DNA of 64,000 bases, from positions 1-64,000 of the forward strand of contig JAQWLJ010000003.1 in assembly GCA_029247365.1 (NCBI GenBank), given 5' to 3'. The position numbers and the translations under genes are program-made. This DNA comes from Acidimicrobiales bacterium. GTDB lineage: Bacteria > Actinomycetota > Acidimicrobiia > Acidimicrobiales > Aldehydirespiratoraceae. Numbering within the stretch: position 1 is the stretch's first letter; each line of letters opens with the position of its first letter. The notes beneath the pieces are model-generated. The model saw only the letters and a list, made by a program, of their open reading frames with translations. It was not told the DNA's origin and ran no database searches. Positions 1 through 8,514 of this stretch are shown here, in pieces.

Positions 1-87
1 GACGTCCATGATGACGCCGCCCTTGAGCATCTCGGCGAGGCCCCGTTTGACGAGGGAGCTGCCGGTTGCACGAGTCGTCTCGGTCAT
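1..87 (-). CDS. pdxS: PdxS, pyridoxal 5'-phosphate synthase lyase subunit (N-terminus only)
   Basis: Only the first 29 residues are inside the window; the gene runs off the left edge. The translation contains VKRGLAEMLKGGVIMDV, the conserved start of the PdxS beta/alpha barrel, which makes PLP from ribose 5-phosphate, glyceraldehyde 3-phosphate and ammonia supplied by PdxT. The ATG lies 10 bases downstream of the DUF3048 lipoprotein gene on the same strand, so the two are probably cotranscribed. Its place beside the PIM locus matches the M. tuberculosis Rv2606c neighbourhood (from memory). Confidence 0.85.
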   Translation of the reverse strand, partial: MTETTRATGSSLVKRGLAEMLKGGVIMDV

Positions 88-97
88 GTCCGAGAGT

Positions 98-1240
98 CTA
101 TCCGGCACCCCCCGCTACGAGACCTGCGATATCAGCCTCGACGGCGAACTCGTAGGAGCCCTTCGGGACGAGTGTCAGCCAGGTGGTTCCCGGCTCGAGC
201 AGCACGTCAACGCCATTGCGGTCGAGAAAGGAGTACGGCTCCTCCGCCGCCACGCGCGCCCAGGTCCCTTCCCAACGACGACCATCGATCAGCACACTGG
301 CAACTCCGGACCCAATGGTGACTGCATTGACCGACTGGGCATCGTCAGCATTGGTGACGTACTCGACCTGCATGACCACGACATTGGTGACGGTGAGCGG
401 CACGCCGTCGCGGGTGACGTGAACAGCGCCGTCTTGAACGCGGACGTAACCGAGTCCGTCGTGGTGCACGAAGCTGACAATGTCGCGACCCTCGATGGTC
501 ACGCCGGTTCCGTCGATGCTGGCCGAACGGGTGTCAGAGTCGGCGTTGCGAAACGACAGCACCGGCAGCGCTGCGCCGGCCGCCTCAGCGAAATCGACGC
601 TGACGAGCGTTGGGTCGGTGAAGAGGTTGTCGGGTGCCGAGTAGTCGGTGTCGCGGTAGTGGTAGGTCTCGGAGTCGTCGTTGACAACCGGGACCACTTC
701 GCCATCGCGCGATAGATCGCGGATCTCGCCAAGCACCGCAAGGTTGGCACCGGAGAACACAAGTATCGGTGAACCGAGATTGCGCATCAGATCGACGTCG
801 GATGTCCGAGCCGAGCGCACCGGGCCAACCAGCTCGGGTAGGTCGGAATGAAAGATCGCGGCGAAGCGAGTCGCTCGGTCTTCGATCCGTTCCTCGATCA
901 CGACATCAGCACGGTCGAGACCAATGAGCGCTGTAAGACTGCGATCGTCGTTGTTAGAGATCTTGATCACGACCGCCGGGGTTGAACTGAGGGATTCGTC
1001 GGCGGGCAGTCCAGTAAGGGTCGCCTTGGGACCGGGCTCGATCGGGGGCGGCGGTTCGGTTGATTCCTCCGGCTCGTCAGGGGCGGCGATGTCGTCAGCC
1101 GCCGATGACTCCTCTGCGGGTGACGTGTCGTCGACGGCATTACCGACGGGAACCTCGCCGCCCCCGCCACACGACACCGCAAGCAGGGCGAGCCCCATGA
1201 ACACCGCTGCGATGCGGCGCTGACGGTGAAGCACCGTCAC
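98..1240 (-). CDS. DUF3048 (YerB-like) lipoprotein
   Basis: This 380-residue protein has a basic N-terminus, a hydrophobic segment and the lipobox LAVSC with the lipidated Cys at residue 24, followed by an acidic, Ser/Pro/Glu-rich linker (about 35-70). The rest matches the DUF3048 family: VVIKISNN, DVVIEERIEDRATRFAAIFHSD and the PVGPVRSAR-like segment LVGPVRSARTSDVDL are typical of YerB-like proteins. The family is cell-surface and of unknown biochemical role. The start overlaps the stop of the upstream M48-like gene by four bases, indicating translational coupling in the lemA operon. Confidence 0.85.
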   Translation of the reverse strand: MTVLHRQRRIAAVFMGLALLAVSCGGGGEVPVGNAVDDTSPAEESSAADDIAAPDEPEESTEPPPPIEPGPKATLTGLPADESLSSTPAVVIKISNNDDRSLTALIGLDRADVVIEERIEDRATRFAAIFHSDLPELVGPVRSARTSDVDLMRNLGSPILVFSGANLAVLGEIRDLSRDGEVVPVVNDDSETYHYRDTDYSAPDNLFTDPTLVSVDFAEAAGAALPVLSFRNADSDTRSASIDGTGVTIEGRDIVSFVHHDGLGYVRVQDGAVHVTRDGVPLTVTNVVVMQVEYVTNADDAQSVNAVTIGSGVASVLIDGRRWEGTWARVAAEEPYSFLDRNGVDVLLEPGTTWLTLVPKGSYEFAVEADIAGLVAGGAG

Positions 1241-1944
1241 AGCTCCAGCAGTGCGTCGACCCGTTCGCCCAGACCGGGCTGCACGGGATCGGTGCCACTT
1301 CCGATCATCCAGAGGTGATCAGAGGCCGGCCGATGCGTTACCCGGGCGCTTTCGACCGCCTTCGCGAATGCGGCCGCAAGGGCTGGCGGGTAGCGGGTGA
1401 CACCCACTGCGTTAAAGTCGGCGGTAACGAAGCGGCGACCGTCGAGCAGTTGAGCGCGAAGCAGCCCGCCGGCTGGGCCCAGGAGGCCGCCGAGCGAAGC
1501 GAGCACGGTCCCGGCGAACACGCCGGACCCGAACATCGACAGTTCGCGAGCGATGACCGCTTCGAGCTCGAGCCGGTCGAGTCGGTCGAGTAGGCCCTGT
1601 GTGACAACGAGACGAGTGTCGTTGGAGCGACCGACAACGGCGGCGTCCATCGCCGTGGTTTTCGCGACGTAGAGGCCCGGCTCGTTGATGCCGTGGCTCG
1701 CGCAGATCGACTCGACCAGGCTCTCCAGGCGGGGCTCAACACCGTCGTCGAGCGGCTCGGCGCTCAGCGCATAGAGCACTCGGCTCGTTGCGGTTCGCTG
1801 GACGAGCACGAAGATGAGCCCGCCGAGAACGATCGCCGCGACCACAGCGATGATCAGGTCCACAAACACGAGCGCGATCAACACGACAAGCCCCACGAGC
1901 AGGGCGGGGATCGCGGCGATAGCGCTGGCAGACATGGTTGGCAT
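1237..1944 (-). CDS. M48/HtpX-like membrane protein lacking the zinc site
   Basis: The 235-residue protein has two N-terminal membrane spans (about 9-29 and 31-48) followed by an M48-peptidase-like domain. The segment around residues 128-140 (EAVIARELSMF) aligns with the EAVLAHELxH zinc motif of HtpX proteases, but both His are replaced (R133 and M137) while the Glu (E134) remains. The later EFxAD-type third ligand region reads RFVTADF, without the Glu. It therefore looks catalytically dead. It follows lemA by 32 bases, and LemA and HtpX-like proteins are often paired. A structural or regulatory role is inferred. Confidence 0.7.
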   Translation of the reverse strand: MPTMSASAIAAIPALLVGLVVLIALVFVDLIIAVVAAIVLGGLIFVLVQRTATSRVLYALSAEPLDDGVEPRLESLVESICASHGINEPGLYVAKTTAMDAAVVGRSNDTRLVVTQGLLDRLDRLELEAVIARELSMFGSGVFAGTVLASLGGLLGPAGGLLRAQLLDGRRFVTADFNAVGVTRYPPALAAAFAKAVESARVTHRPASDHLWMIGSGTDPVQPGLGERVDALLEL

Positions 1945-1976
1945 CAGATGACCTCTTGCTCGATCAGATGCGGGGG

Positions 1977-2546
1977 TCAGAACTCGACGGAGACGGTGCC
2001 GCGCGACTCGTCGTCGGCTTCAAAGTACTGGCGTTCAGCGAAACGCAGTGCGCCGGCGATTACCACGGCTGGGAAGGTCTCGATCGCCGTGTTGTACTTG
2101 AGTACCTGGTCGTTGTAGTGCTGCCGGGCGTACGCGATTCGGCTCTCAGTGCCAGTGAGCTCTTCCTGAAGCTCGAGGAAATTCTGGTTCGCCTTGAGCT
2201 CGGGGTAGGCCTCACTGACAGCGAACAACTGACGCAACGCGCCGCTCAAAATGTTTTCGTTGGCCGCCGACTCCTGCGGCCCAGACGCAGTGGTGGCTGC
2301 GTTGCGGGCTGCGATGACCGCCTCGAGCGTCTCGCGTTCGTGACTCGCATAACCCTTGACGGTCTCAACCAGGTTCGGGATCAGATCCCAACGGCGCTTC
2401 AGCTGCACGTCTATCTGGGCCCATGCATTCTCGATGCGGTTCCGCAGCTTGACGAGATTGTTGTAGAGGCTGATCACCCAGATGACCAGCAACCCCACGA
2501 TGACCAGGAGAATCAGGGCGATGACCATGTTGCTTGCGACCTCCAA
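1977..2546 (-). CDS. lemA: LemA family protein
   Basis: The 189-residue protein has one N-terminal membrane segment (VIALILLVIVGLLVIWVISLY) followed by the LemA helical domain with the hallmark NLVKLRNRIENAWAQIDVQL and RRWDLIPNLVETVKGYASHE. LemA proteins are small membrane-anchored helical bundles of unresolved function, frequently beside HtpX-type proteases, as here. The given start is the first ATG; an internal ATG six codons later (MVIALIL) is equally plausible. The gene is upstream of the M48-like and DUF3048 genes on the same strand. Confidence 0.9.
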   Translation of the reverse strand: MEVASNMVIALILLVIVGLLVIWVISLYNNLVKLRNRIENAWAQIDVQLKRRWDLIPNLVETVKGYASHERETLEAVIAARNAATTASGPQESAANENILSGALRQLFAVSEAYPELKANQNFLELQEELTGTESRIAYARQHYNDQVLKYNTAIETFPAVVIAGALRFAERQYFEADDESRGTVSVEF

Positions 2547-2609
2547 AAAGCGGCGCTCGCCGCCGCGCCCATCACTGTACCGACATGAAGCGCTCGGCGA
2601 GCCGCGCGC

Positions 2610-3692
2610 TCAGACGGCGGCATGTGCAATCAACCGCTCATAGCGGGTGAGGTACACCTCAGCCAGCCGCGCCATCGAGAACTCCTCGGCCCGTTTGAGA
2701 CCAGACTCGATCAGCTGTTCTCGTCGCACGGTGTCAATCAATACGACTCGGATCGCATCAGCGAGTGACCGTGCGTCGCCCGCCGGAACCAGCAAGGCGT
2801 CGCGGCCTTGACGCGCAACATTGGCGTAACCGGGGATGTCGCCGGCAACCACGGCAGTGCCTGCGGCCATCGCTTCGAGAAGCACGATGCCGAACGACTC
2901 GCCATGCAACGACGGCGCACAGAACACGTCGGCTCCTTGGAGGCGAGCGACCTTCTCGCTCTCGTTGATTGTGCCCAACCATTCAAGCCGACTGTCGCCT
3001 GCGTACTTCTGTTTGAGTTCATCGGTTTCATGACCGTCGCCCGCAATCCAAAAACGGGTGTCGGGCGGCAGTTCGGCCATGGCCTCGAGCAGCACTCGGA
3101 GGCCCTTGCGGGGTTCGTGGCGGCCGAGGAAGAAGATTGTCGGGCCGGTGGTGGGATGCGGACGTCCGGCGGAGAAGCGGGCAAGTTCCACCCCATTGAA
3201 CGTGAGGTCGTACGTGCCGCCGAGGGCCTCCTGGGCCATCTTGCAGGCATCTTCGGATACTGCGACCCGATCGTCGAGGCGACCAGCGAGGAACCGGACG
3301 CCGCGCTGCATGAAGTCGTAGGCGAGGCTGCCGCCGGCCGCATGGAACGTGCCAATGATGGGCGCAGGGCGAAGGAGAAGCGCCGTGTGGTTCGGGCCGG
3401 GCGAAAGTGGCTCGTGAAGGTGGATGACGTCGAAGTCCTCGTCGCGCATCGCTCGCACGGTGCGTAGTTGGGCCGCCGGGTCGGGTGCAACCGGGGCGAT
3501 CGAGCCATTCGCAGCGGTTGGAAGGCTATTGCCGAGCGGCGTGACGCCGGCATCGGGTGGCGGACCATCGCAGGGGGCGAGCACGCGCACGCGCTCGCCG
3601 TGACGGCGAAGGGCACGCGCCAAGCCGAGAACCTGCATCTGCACCCCTCCGGGCACCGTCAGGCTGTACGGGCAGATGATCCCGATGCGCAT
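2610..3692 (-). CDS. pimA: PimA-like phosphatidylinositol alpha-mannosyltransferase (GT4)
   Basis: The 360-residue GT4 glycosyltransferase starts with MRIGIICPYSLTVPGGVQ, the GGVQ loop typical of PimA, and has the C-terminal ExxxxxxxE donor motif in ESFGIVLLEAMAAG. PimA transfers mannose from GDP-mannose to phosphatidylinositol at the cytoplasmic face of the membrane, the first step of PIM synthesis. Identification rests on these motifs plus context: it lies 3 bases after the PatA-type acyltransferase, which follows pgsA, exactly the mycobacterial PIM gene order. A different GT4 acceptor cannot be excluded from sequence alone. Confidence 0.85.
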   Translation of the reverse strand: MRIGIICPYSLTVPGGVQMQVLGLARALRRHGERVRVLAPCDGPPPDAGVTPLGNSLPTAANGSIAPVAPDPAAQLRTVRAMRDEDFDVIHLHEPLSPGPNHTALLLRPAPIIGTFHAAGGSLAYDFMQRGVRFLAGRLDDRVAVSEDACKMAQEALGGTYDLTFNGVELARFSAGRPHPTTGPTIFFLGRHEPRKGLRVLLEAMAELPPDTRFWIAGDGHETDELKQKYAGDSRLEWLGTINESEKVARLQGADVFCAPSLHGESFGIVLLEAMAAGTAVVAGDIPGYANVARQGRDALLVPAGDARSLADAIRVVLIDTVRREQLIESGLKRAEEFSMARLAEVYLTRYERLIAHAAV

Positions 3693-3695
3693 CGC

Positions 3696-4622
3696 CTACT
3701 CCCCCTCCTGCAACCCTTGCAGATGCTCAGGGATCTCGCGGCCCAGCACCGCATAGTCGCTCGGCCAGTTGGGGTTCAACAGATGCCACTGCTCGGGGGC
3801 CTGCCGAATCAGCATCTCGAAGTCGTCCGCGATCATCTGAGTGACGCGTTGGACGTCGTCGCGCAGTCGCCCCGTGCGCTCGATCTCGAGCGGCCGCCCG
3901 CAGAGGCCGTGCCGTGCGTTGTCGCGCCAGTACACCGCCGACGGCATGAGGGGCACGCCGGTCCGCAGCGCCAACGTCGCCGGGCCGGCGGGCAGGGTGG
4001 TTTGCTCGCCGAAGAAGGTCACCGGGACTCCCGTTCCCTGGAGATCACGGTCGCACAGCAGGCATACCAGGTGGCCCTGCTTGAGGGCGCTGATGATCTG
4101 CTTGCCCGCGTCGGGGCCGAGTGGATGGATCTCCATACCAAGCGACTCACGCAGACCGACAAACCAGTCGAACAGTTCCGGGGGCTGCAGTGGCTCGACG
4201 ATTGCCGTCACGTTCACGTTGATCACGCGGGCGAGCCAGAACGCAGCCCATTCCCAGGTGCCGAGGTGTGGTAGGGCAAGGATGGCACCGGACTTGCCCG
4301 GGCCGCAGTGCTCCTCGATGGTGCTGACCCCTTCGTAGGAGAAGCCGCGGTCGAGTTCGTCGAGCCCGACGTTGGGGAGGCGGAAGCTCTCGACGTAGTA
4401 GCGGCCGTACCACTCGAAGGTCTCGGCCACCTTGCGACGCTTCTCGGCCGCACCGAGCTCGCGCCCGTAGACCCGCTCGAGATTGCGACCGACGATCGTT
4501 CCTGCGTCGCCCGCGATCATCCCTGCGCCAAAGCCACCCACCCGGGCGGCTGCAGTGGCGACGCCTTCGGGGACGCGGCTGGCCAGGAAGGAACCCGCCT
4601 TATATGCACCAACGCCAACCAT
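3696..4622 (-). CDS. PatA-like phosphatidylinositol mannoside acyltransferase
   Basis: The 308-residue protein belongs to the LpxL/HtrB lysophospholipid acyltransferase family. The catalytic HxxxxE motif is HLGTWE at residues 119-124, and later segments (LVCLLCDRDL, FFGEQTTLPAGPATLALRTG) are standard for the family. In Actinobacteria this position between pgsA and pimA encodes the acyltransferase that palmitoylates the mannose of PIM1/PIM2. The enzyme should act at the inner membrane face. It is 29 bases downstream of pgsA and 3 bases upstream of pimA, so a single operon is likely. Confidence 0.87.
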   Translation of the reverse strand: MVGVGAYKAGSFLASRVPEGVATAAARVGGFGAGMIAGDAGTIVGRNLERVYGRELGAAEKRRKVAETFEWYGRYYVESFRLPNVGLDELDRGFSYEGVSTIEEHCGPGKSGAILALPHLGTWEWAAFWLARVINVNVTAIVEPLQPPELFDWFVGLRESLGMEIHPLGPDAGKQIISALKQGHLVCLLCDRDLQGTGVPVTFFGEQTTLPAGPATLALRTGVPLMPSAVYWRDNARHGLCGRPLEIERTGRLRDDVQRVTQMIADDFEMLIRQAPEQWHLLNPNWPSDYAVLGREIPEHLQGLQEGE

Positions 4623-4651
4623 CGTGAGTCAGAAGGATCCCGGGTTCGGGA

Positions 4652-5341
4652 TCAGCTGTTACGGGTGGCCTTGCGGGCCTGCATGCGCTGCCGCCACTGA
4701 GGCTCGGAGGCGCGCTGGCGACGGGGGGTACGGCGTTGACGGTTCGGCGGGACCGGGACATCGACCGATGCCTGCTTCCAGACCTTCACAAACCGTTGCA
4801 CGGCGGTGATCGCAGTGAGGACCAGCATGACCCAGAGCGTCGGGATCAACAGTTCGGGAAACAGCAGCGCGAAGGCGAGCACGATGACCCGCTCGGCCCG
4901 TTCCATGATGCCGCCCTTGGCATCCCAGCCGAGCGACTCGGCCTTGGCCCGCTGGTACGAGATGAACATCGCCAGGCCCATGATGGCAACGGGCAGCATC
5001 ATGATGCGGCCCGGCTCGGTGCTGGCCAGGTACCAGGCGACGCCGCCGAAGAGCATGCCGTCGGTGAGACGGTCAGCGACCGAGTCGAAGTACGCACCAC
5101 GCTTGGAGCCGGTGCCAGCAGCCCGGGCGACCGCCCCGTCGAGGGCGTCGGGGATGCCAGTGAGCAGGAGGAACAGGAAGCCGAGACGAAGATACCCAGC
5201 ACCGATCGTGACGGCTGCGACGCAGCTCATAACGATGCCGATGACCGTGATGACGTTGGGCGTGATGCCCGTCTTGACGAGGCTGCGACCAATGGGCACA
5301 AGGCCCCGGTCGACCTGTTCGCGGAGGTTGCCGTCGAACAT
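4652..5341 (-). CDS. pgsA: Phosphatidylinositol phosphate synthase (CDP-alcohol phosphatidyltransferase)
   Basis: I place the start at the internal ATG (MFDGNLREQV), giving 229 residues; it is preceded by a GGGAG ribosome-binding site, whereas upstream codons in the longer frame are not family-like. The CDP-alcohol phosphatidyltransferase motif DxxDGxxAR...GxxxDxxxD is complete (D65, D68, G69, A72-R73, G82, D86, D90). About six membrane spans are predicted. In Actinobacteria this enzyme joins CDP-diacylglycerol and inositol 1-phosphate, giving the phosphatidylinositol precursor for PimA. The Arg/Gln-rich C-terminal tail is unremarkable. Confidence 0.9.
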   Translation of the reverse strand: MFDGNLREQVDRGLVPIGRSLVKTGITPNVITVIGIVMSCVAAVTIGAGYLRLGFLFLLLTGIPDALDGAVARAAGTGSKRGAYFDSVADRLTDGMLFGGVAWYLASTEPGRIMMLPVAIMGLAMFISYQRAKAESLGWDAKGGIMERAERVIVLAFALLFPELLIPTLWVMLVLTAITAVQRFVKVWKQASVDVPVPPNRQRRTPRRQRASEPQWRQRMQARKATRNS

Positions 5342-5450
5342 GAGAGAACTCCCAGTTGGGGGACCCGGTAAGGGTAGCAGCCGACCTGCCGACCCTCGGA
5401 CCGTGAAACACCGGGCCCTGCTATCGCTGCTCCGCAGTTGAGGCTGCAGC

Positions 5451-5954
5451 TCAGCTGACGTAACCCGTCCAGTCTTCGGGGTTCTTCTCCACGAACTGAT
5501 CGATGATCTCGCCGTCGATACCGTCGACCATAACGAGGCCGCGGTTCTCGGGGACCTTCTCGTTGCTGTAGAGCAGAATCCGCCAGGTCGGACGGCTACG
5601 CAGACCACGCCACCCGAGCTGGGCGGAGGCGTGACCGACCGGAAACCCGACCGCTTCAGCCGCTGCGCCGAGGGCGTGCTCTTCGTCGAACGCGAGATCC
5701 CAGCCGCCCTGCCAGTGGTAGAGACCGATGACAATCAACGCCACGCCGGCGACGGCGACGCCGCCGTTGACCAGAACGGCCTGCTCACTGGCGGTCTGCC
5801 ACAACACGAGACAGCCGGCCCCGATCAGCATGTAGAGCACCGCCGGAATCTTGCGACGGTTGTTGTTCGGAAACAAGTACGGCGCGGTGACTTGCGACGG
5901 ATCGAGGTCAGCAGGCAACTCGTCGCGAATCTCACTCTCGTCGATTTCTTTCAT
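5451..5954 (-). CDS. Small membrane protein in the PIM operon, unknown function
   Basis: The 167-residue protein has an acidic N-terminus, two hydrophobic segments (about 36-54 and 62-80) and a roughly 85-residue soluble C-terminal domain rich in aromatic and charged residues. I do not recognise a named family. It lies 9 bases after the HIT gene and 109 bases before pgsA on the same strand. No counterpart occupies this position in the M. tuberculosis locus as I remember it. A role in lipid or PIM metabolism is only a guess from position. Confidence 0.75.
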   Translation of the reverse strand: MKEIDESEIRDELPADLDPSQVTAPYLFPNNNRRKIPAVLYMLIGAGCLVLWQTASEQAVLVNGGVAVAGVALIVIGLYHWQGGWDLAFDEEHALGAAAEAVGFPVGHASAQLGWRGLRSRPTWRILLYSNEKVPENRGLVMVDGIDGEIIDQFVEKNPEDWTGYVS

Positions 5955-5963
5955 GATCGCAGA

Positions 5964-6485
5964 CTACGCAGGCCAGGCATCGGTGAGACGCCGCCAGGAG
6001 TCACCGATCGATTCAGGAAGTACCCGGGCGTTGGCGACCGTGGTCATGAAGTTCGTATCCCCGCCCCACCGGGGCAGAACGTGCACATGCACGTGGTCTG
6101 GGATGCCGGCGCCCGCGCCCCGCCCGAGGTTGAGCCCGACATTGATGCCTTCCGGCGAGTAGGCCGCCTCGACCGCTTGCGTCGCAGCCCGAACGCCCTC
6201 CCACAGTTCGGCGTACTCTCGATCGGTGAGGTCGTTGAGCGAGGTGACACCGCGCTGTGGCAGCACCATGAGATGGCCGTTCGTATACGGAAACGCGTTG
6301 AGTAGCGCGAAACAGGTGTCGCCTGTCCAGAGCACGTAGCGCTCCTCGTCGGGAAGCTCGGCCTGAAAAAGCGCCTCGAAGAGGGTTAAGCCCCCTGGCC
6401 GAGGGATGAGCCGCTCGTCCTGTGCGCGATCGGTGTCCTCGATGTAGGGCAGCCGCCAACCGGCCCAGAGATGTTCGAGGCTCAC
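5964..6485 (-). CDS. HIT-family nucleotide hydrolase/phosphorylase
   Basis: The 173-residue protein carries the histidine triad HVHVHVLPRW with His 131, 133 and 135, the nucleotide-binding NxxPYTNGHLMVLP-type segment (NAFPYTNGHLMVLPQRG) and LNLGRGAGAGIPDHVH. HIT proteins cleave dinucleoside polyphosphates or aminoacyl-AMP-type substrates. The M. tuberculosis homologue at the same position (Rv2613c) is described as an Ap4A phosphorylase (recalled), so that is the best functional guess. It starts 4 bases after thrS and so is probably cotranscribed with it. Confidence 0.88.
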   Translation of the reverse strand: MSLEHLWAGWRLPYIEDTDRAQDERLIPRPGGLTLFEALFQAELPDEERYVLWTGDTCFALLNAFPYTNGHLMVLPQRGVTSLNDLTDREYAELWEGVRAATQAVEAAYSPEGINVGLNLGRGAGAGIPDHVHVHVLPRWGGDTNFMTTVANARVLPESIGDSWRRLTDAWPA

Positions 6486-6489
6486 GCGA

Positions 6490-8460
6490 TCACCGCTTCT
6501 CGGCGACCTCGGCGCGAAGCGACTCGATGAACGACGCCACGGTCACATCACGCTCGGGCTTGTCCTCGCCGCGGCGGTTGACGCCGATGGTCTCATTGGC
6601 GACATCGTCACCGCCGACCACGAGCACATACGGCAGCTTCTCGACCTTGCCGTTGCGCACCCGCTTCCCCAGCGGTTCGACCGCCCCGACGGTATCGGCC
6701 CGAAATCCGGCCTCGCGCAAGTGAGCCACCACGCTGTCGGCATAGTCCTGGTGGACGTCGGCAACCGGCAACACGCGCACCTGGATCGGTGCGAGCCAGG
6801 CCGGGAATGCCCCTGCGTAGTGCTCGATCAGCACGCCAAAGAAGCGCTCAATCGAACCCATGAGGGCACGATGGATCATCACGGGACGCTTGCGGCCGCC
6901 ATCATTGGCCACGTACTCGAGATCGAAGCGCTCAGGCAGGTTGAAGTCGAGTTGGATCGTCGACAGCTGCCACGAGCGACCGATCGCATCCTTCACGTCG
7001 ACATCGATCTTCGGGCCATAGAACGCCCCGCCGCCCTCGTCGACGATGTAGTCGAGGCCCTGGGTCTCCAGCGCAGCACGAAGACCTTCGGTGGCTTCGT
7101 CCCACAGCGCGTCTTCGCCGACCGACTTCTCTCGTGGCCGAGTCGACAACTTCGCCTGGAAGTGGTCGAAGCCGAACGCCCGAAGCACGGACAACACGAA
7201 GTCGAGCAGCGAGGCCAGCTCGCTCTGGATGTCCTCCTGGGTGGTGAAGATGTGACTGTCGTCCTGCGTGAACCCGCGGCTTCGCATGAGGCCGTGAACC
7301 GCCCCCGACAACTCGTAGCGGTACACCGCACCGAGCTCGAACATCCGCAGTGGAAGCTCGCGGTAACTGCGCTGCCGCGACCGAAAGATCATGACGTGGA
7401 AGGGGCAGTTCATCGGCTTCGGGTAGTAAGTCGCCCCATCCATCTCCATGGGCGGGTACATGCCGTCGGCGTAGAAGTCGAGGTGACCAGAGGTCTCCCA
7501 GAGGACCGACTTGGCGATGTGGGGCGAAACTACAAAGTCGTAACCACCGTGCTCGTGGCGGTCGCGAGAGTAGTCCTCCATGATTTTGCGGATCAGAGCG
7601 CCCTTCGGATGCCACACCGCAAGGCCCGGTCCGAGTTCATCAGGCCAGCTGACCAGGTCGAGTTCAGCAGCGAGCCGGCGATGATCACGCTTCTCCGCCT
7701 CGGCGAGCATCTGCAGGTGGGTCCTGAGCGCCTTCTTGGAGTCCCACGCAGTGCCGTAAATGCGCTGGAGCATCGGGCGAGTGACATCGCCTCGCCAGTA
7801 GGCACCAGCAACCGACTGCAGCTTGAAGTGCGCGAGTTTCCCGGTGGACGGCACATGGGGGCCGGTACACATGTCGCGAAAACCGTCACCGTTGCTGTAG
7901 TAGCTGATCGAGTCATCTCCACCGATCTCGCCGGCGTCCTCGCCGCTGACTGCGCCGATGATGACCCGCTCGATGATCTCCGCCTTGTAGGGCTCGTCGG
8001 CGAAGAACGCCGTTGCATCCGCGGCGGAGAGCTCGTGGCGCACAAAGGCCTGATCGGCTTCGACGATCTCGGCCATGCGGGCCTCGATGCGCTCCAGGTC
8101 GTCATCGTTGAACGTCGCAGCGTCGGGGAGCTCGACGTCGTAGTAAAAGCCGAACTCGATCGGCGGACCGATCGCAAGCTGAGCACCGGGGTAGAGGTCA
8201 AGGATCGCCTGGGCCATGACATGGGCGGTCGAGTGGCGGATGGTGTGCAGACCCCGGTCACTCGAAGCAGTGACAATCTCGACGGTGGAGCCTTCGGCGA
8301 GAGGGACGTTCAGATCGACCTCGACGCCGTCAACCACACCGATGACCGCGTCGGACGCCAGGCGGGGTCCGATCGATTCAGCGAGGGTGCGTGTCGTCGC
8401 GCCGGCCGGGAGTTCGCGGGATGAACCATCGGGCAGCACTACGGAGATCACGTCGGACAT
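6490..8460 (-). CDS. thrS: Threonyl-tRNA synthetase
   Basis: The 656-residue protein has the complete ThrRS architecture: an N-terminal TGS domain, the editing domain with HSTAHVMAQAI, the class II catalytic core with MNCPFHVMIF and RGFTQDDSHIF, and a C-terminal anticodon-binding domain (VRVLPVADVHQDYADSV). It charges tRNA-Thr in the cytoplasm. The gap from mshC is only 54 bases, so I see no room for a T-box leader and transcription may begin upstream of mshC. Confidence 0.97.
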   Translation of the reverse strand: MSDVISVVLPDGSSRELPAGATTRTLAESIGPRLASDAVIGVVDGVEVDLNVPLAEGSTVEIVTASSDRGLHTIRHSTAHVMAQAILDLYPGAQLAIGPPIEFGFYYDVELPDAATFNDDDLERIEARMAEIVEADQAFVRHELSAADATAFFADEPYKAEIIERVIIGAVSGEDAGEIGGDDSISYYSNGDGFRDMCTGPHVPSTGKLAHFKLQSVAGAYWRGDVTRPMLQRIYGTAWDSKKALRTHLQMLAEAEKRDHRRLAAELDLVSWPDELGPGLAVWHPKGALIRKIMEDYSRDRHEHGGYDFVVSPHIAKSVLWETSGHLDFYADGMYPPMEMDGATYYPKPMNCPFHVMIFRSRQRSYRELPLRMFELGAVYRYELSGAVHGLMRSRGFTQDDSHIFTTQEDIQSELASLLDFVLSVLRAFGFDHFQAKLSTRPREKSVGEDALWDEATEGLRAALETQGLDYIVDEGGGAFYGPKIDVDVKDAIGRSWQLSTIQLDFNLPERFDLEYVANDGGRKRPVMIHRALMGSIERFFGVLIEHYAGAFPAWLAPIQVRVLPVADVHQDYADSVVAHLREAGFRADTVGAVEPLGKRVRNGKVEKLPYVLVVGGDDVANETIGVNRRGEDKPERDVTVASFIESLRAEVAEKR

Positions 8461-8514
8461 AGGGCTGCAGGCTACCGGCGCGTCCTGCCCCCAGCGGCGG
8501 TTATTCGAGCCCGG

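Noticed and set aside
6721-8424. Long open frame (567 codons) antisense to thrS
   Set aside because: It is a shadow of a GC-rich gene; the protein has no family-like features and thrS is certain.
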